DNA of 64,000 bases from Brasilonema angustatum HA4187-MV1 (GTDB lineage: Bacteria > Cyanobacteriota > Cyanobacteriia > Cyanobacteriales > Nostocaceae). This document shows, one piece after another, positions 62,241 to 64,000 of this stretch. The DNA is taken from assembly GCA_019359695.1 (NCBI GenBank), contig JAHHGV010000001.1:248001-312000 (forward strand), in the 5' to 3' direction. Under the pieces are notes generated by a model that searched no databases, had not been told where the DNA came from, and saw nothing but the letters and a program-made list of their open reading frames with translations. Made by a program: the position numbers and the translations under genes. Every line of letters starts with the position of its first letter. Position 1 is the stretch's first letter.

Positions 62241-64000
62241 ATGAGTACTATTAACGTGACGTCTAATGCTGACAATGGTGCTGGTTCTCTTAGAGAAGCG
62301 ATCGCTCAAGCAAAATCAGGTGATACCATTCAATTTGGCTCTAACCTCGCCAATCAAACAATTAACCTTACCTCAGGTGAACTCACAGTTGACAAAAACC
62401 TGACAGTTGATGGTGCAGGTACTAGTGGTCTAACCATTAGTGGCAATAATGCCAGCCGAATTTTCGATGTCACAACACCAGGCTCAAGTTTTACGTTGCG
62501 AAATTTGACCCTTGCCAATGGAAAATCCAGTGGTGAAGGTGAAAATGGTGCCGGAGGTGCAATTCGGACAGTGACTAGTGATAAGCTCACCACTCTTAAC
62601 GTAGAGAATAGCAAATTTATAAATAACGCCTCTTCAGGAAATGGAGGAGGTGCAATTTGGGCAGGGTTTAATACAGCCAACACCATCACTAACAGTCTGT
62701 TTGAGGGTAACGATGGTACTGCTGGTAAAAGCGAACGCGGTGGCGGAGCGATCGCAGTTAATACTAACAGTACTCTCACGGTCAAAGGTAGTGAGTTCGA
62801 TAATAACAAGGGAACCAATGGCGGTGCAATCAACACTGTCTTGAGTACACTCACAGTAGAAGACTCTACTTTCCACAATAATGACTCAACTGCTGGAGGT
62901 CCGATCGGTCCTAATACCATAGGTTACGGTGGAGCCATCTATACTGATGGAGCGAATGCCTCTGGAGCGAATTTCGATCATGGTTCTGTAGGCGGCACAA
63001 TTACCATTCGCAACAGCAAATTTGAGGGTAACAAAGGTGCTGGACAAGGGGGAGGACTTTTTCTGTATGCTTATCCCCCAGACAAGATCATCGTTGACAA
63101 TTCCACAATTACTAAAAATGAGGTCGTTCTGGATAGTCAAGGTGATTCACTCGGCGGTGGTTTGCGAATTGGTAATGGTGAGTTTACTATCAACAACACC
63201 ACCTTCACAGATAATCGGGCACTGGAGCAAGGTGGTGGTTTGTGGGTAGGAGAACAATCGCCAGGTACCATCACCGAGAGTACGTTCTCTGGTAATCGAG
63301 CCGAGAGTACTGACGGCAAAAATGGGATGGGTGGAGCGATCGCTTTAGCTAATGGCTCTAATGCCGTCACTGTCGATGGTACGACTGTTGCTAACAACTA
63401 CGCTGGGTGGCAAGGTGGAGGCATTTCTGGAGGAGGTTCGTCCACTACTCTTAAAAACTCAACCTTTGCAAATAACGTTGCTTATAATGGTGGTAACAAT
63501 TGGAACATTAAAAACCAAGTTACTGATCAACTCAGCGATGGTGGGGGAAATACTCAATGGCCAGCTAAGAACTCAAATGACCCCACTGACATCAATGTCA
63601 CAGCATCTATTAATATTGCACAGCCTGATTTGAGTAATTTGCAGAACACCAGCCAAAACGTAAGCAATTCTGTGACTGACAATAGTTCTAATCTGGCTAC
63701 AGCCATTACCCCAGCATCTGTAAGTGACAATAGCTCAACTAAAGGTACCCCTGTAGACGCCACAGGTAATACCTCCAACAATAATCCTAATGATAGCCTT
63801 ACCCCTGTCGCTGTTAATGGAAATAGCTCTAGCAATGCTTCGGATGGTAGTCTTACTCAAGTGCCCGGTAACGATAGATCCAGCAGCAGTACCCCTATAT
63901 TCACTGTCAGTGGTGATAAGCTACTGTGTGGTAATATTACTCAGGCTGATCATCTCTACAGTGGTCTTAGCCAGGACACTCTCACACAAGGCAAGGGAAT
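62241..64000 (+). CDS. 5' part of a beta-helix/RTX-type surface protein gene (runs off the window)
   Basis: From ATG 62241 a single frame stays open for all 1760 bases to the edge (at least 586 residues). It has no signal peptide. The start NADNGAGSLREAIAQAKSGD is the LREA-type entry of Pmp/right-handed beta-helix domains. Repeated Gly/Asn/Thr-rich rungs follow (SGGGAIxxx, NSKFxxN, TVDxSTI patterns), with GGGG-like turns to about residue 445. A Ser/Asn/Thr linker comes next, then a degenerate RTX-like end (SGDKLLCGNITQADHLYSGL). It is probably exported by a type I system, with calcium-binding repeats beyond the window, acting as a cell-surface or matrix protein. Confidence 0.85.
   Translation, partial: MSTINVTSNADNGAGSLREAIAQAKSGDTIQFGSNLANQTINLTSGELTVDKNLTVDGAGTSGLTISGNNASRIFDVTTPGSSFTLRNLTLANGKSSGEGENGAGGAIRTVTSDKLTTLNVENSKFINNASSGNGGGAIWAGFNTANTITNSLFEGNDGTAGKSERGGGAIAVNTNSTLTVKGSEFDNNKGTNGGAINTVLSTLTVEDSTFHNNDSTAGGPIGPNTIGYGGAIYTDGANASGANFDHGSVGGTITIRNSKFEGNKGAGQGGGLFLYAYPPDKIIVDNSTITKNEVVLDSQGDSLGGGLRIGNGEFTINNTTFTDNRALEQGGGLWVGEQSPGTITESTFSGNRAESTDGKNGMGGAIALANGSNAVTVDGTTVANNYAGWQGGGISGGGSSTTLKNSTFANNVAYNGGNNWNIKNQVTDQLSDGGGNTQWPAKNSNDPTDINVTASINIAQPDLSNLQNTSQNVSNSVTDNSSNLATAITPASVSDNSSTKGTPVDATGNTSNNNPNDSLTPVAVNGNSSSNASDGSLTQVPGNDRSSSSTPIFTVSGDKLLCGNITQADHLYSGLSQDTLTQGKG

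Noticed and set aside
62354-63835. Minus-strand and other-frame ORFs in the beta-helix gene
   Set aside because: The frame from 62241 is open to the window edge with a clear family pattern, so the others are shadows.

Overview
The window is chromosomal DNA of a cyanobacterium, most likely a filamentous, heterocyst-forming (Nostocales-type) genome. The evidence is photosystem I genes (psaE and a psaF-psaJ-psaL cluster), ndhO, the circadian kinase gene sasA, a group 2 sigma factor, Tic22, fibrillin, DUF3134 and DUF760 proteins, and scattered copies of the cyanobacterial octamer GCGATCGC (for example 14407-14414). Intergenic DNA is rich in short interspersed repeats, as is usual in large Nostocales genomes. 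The species cannot be told from the sequence alone.

Layout. 1-2.2 kb: tRNA-Arg, a probably frameshifted membrane-protein gene and a DNA-binding-like protein with acidic and repeat regions. 2.6-8.1 kb: a co-directional efflux cluster (MarR regulator, HlyD/EmrA-type adaptor, a 12-TM-type MFS carrier, an EmrB-type carrier), with a near-identical 17-bp box in front of both the regulator and the adaptor. 8.2-15.4 kb: an orphan signal-peptide ORF, a PASxDPYGDPAD repeat protein, then housekeeping genes (mdh, ndhO, mutM, psaE, fibrillin, DUF3134, mraY, moaB). 15.7-27.3 kb: an amino-acid ABC receptor-permease fusion, an acetyltransferase, ppk1, a secreted hydrolase with a PEP-CTERM-like tail, an AT-rich TauD-type dioxygenase, an orphan histidine kinase, DUF2267 and secreted proteins. 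27.3-38.9 kb: a sigma-like protein, a VOC-like protein, a strikingly GC-rich cation/proton antiporter (probable transfer), an SLH lipoprotein, sasA, a Nudix hydrolase, DUF760, the group 2 sigma factor, a repeat-filled gap and a sulfate-binding protein. 39-50 kb: carB, dps, a 2Fe-2S protein, a GMC-oxidoreductase remnant beside phoD, tsaC, prmC and tic22. 50.6-56.5 kb: tRNA-Pro, a Ycf52-like acetyltransferase, an alpha/beta hydrolase, tsaD, psaF-psaJ-psaL, gmk and remA. 56.6-64 kb: a nested inverted-repeat element, a PsbP-like secreted protein, an atypical transketolase, and the 5' part of a large beta-helix/RTX-type surface protein gene that runs off the window.

Functional links. psaE, psaF, psaJ and psaL encode photosystem I subunits, and ndhO serves the NDH-1 complex. 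tsaC and tsaD both act in t6A tRNA modification. ppk1, phoD and the sulfate-binding protein belong to phosphate and sulfur nutrition. The marR-hlyD-mfs-emrB cluster looks like a self-contained export module.

I found no CRISPR array, prophage, intact insertion sequence or complete defence system. The least explained items are the PYGDPAD repeat protein, the shared MarR box, the interspersed repeat families, the GC-rich antiporter island and the non-classical transketolase. No clear new multi-gene system is evident.
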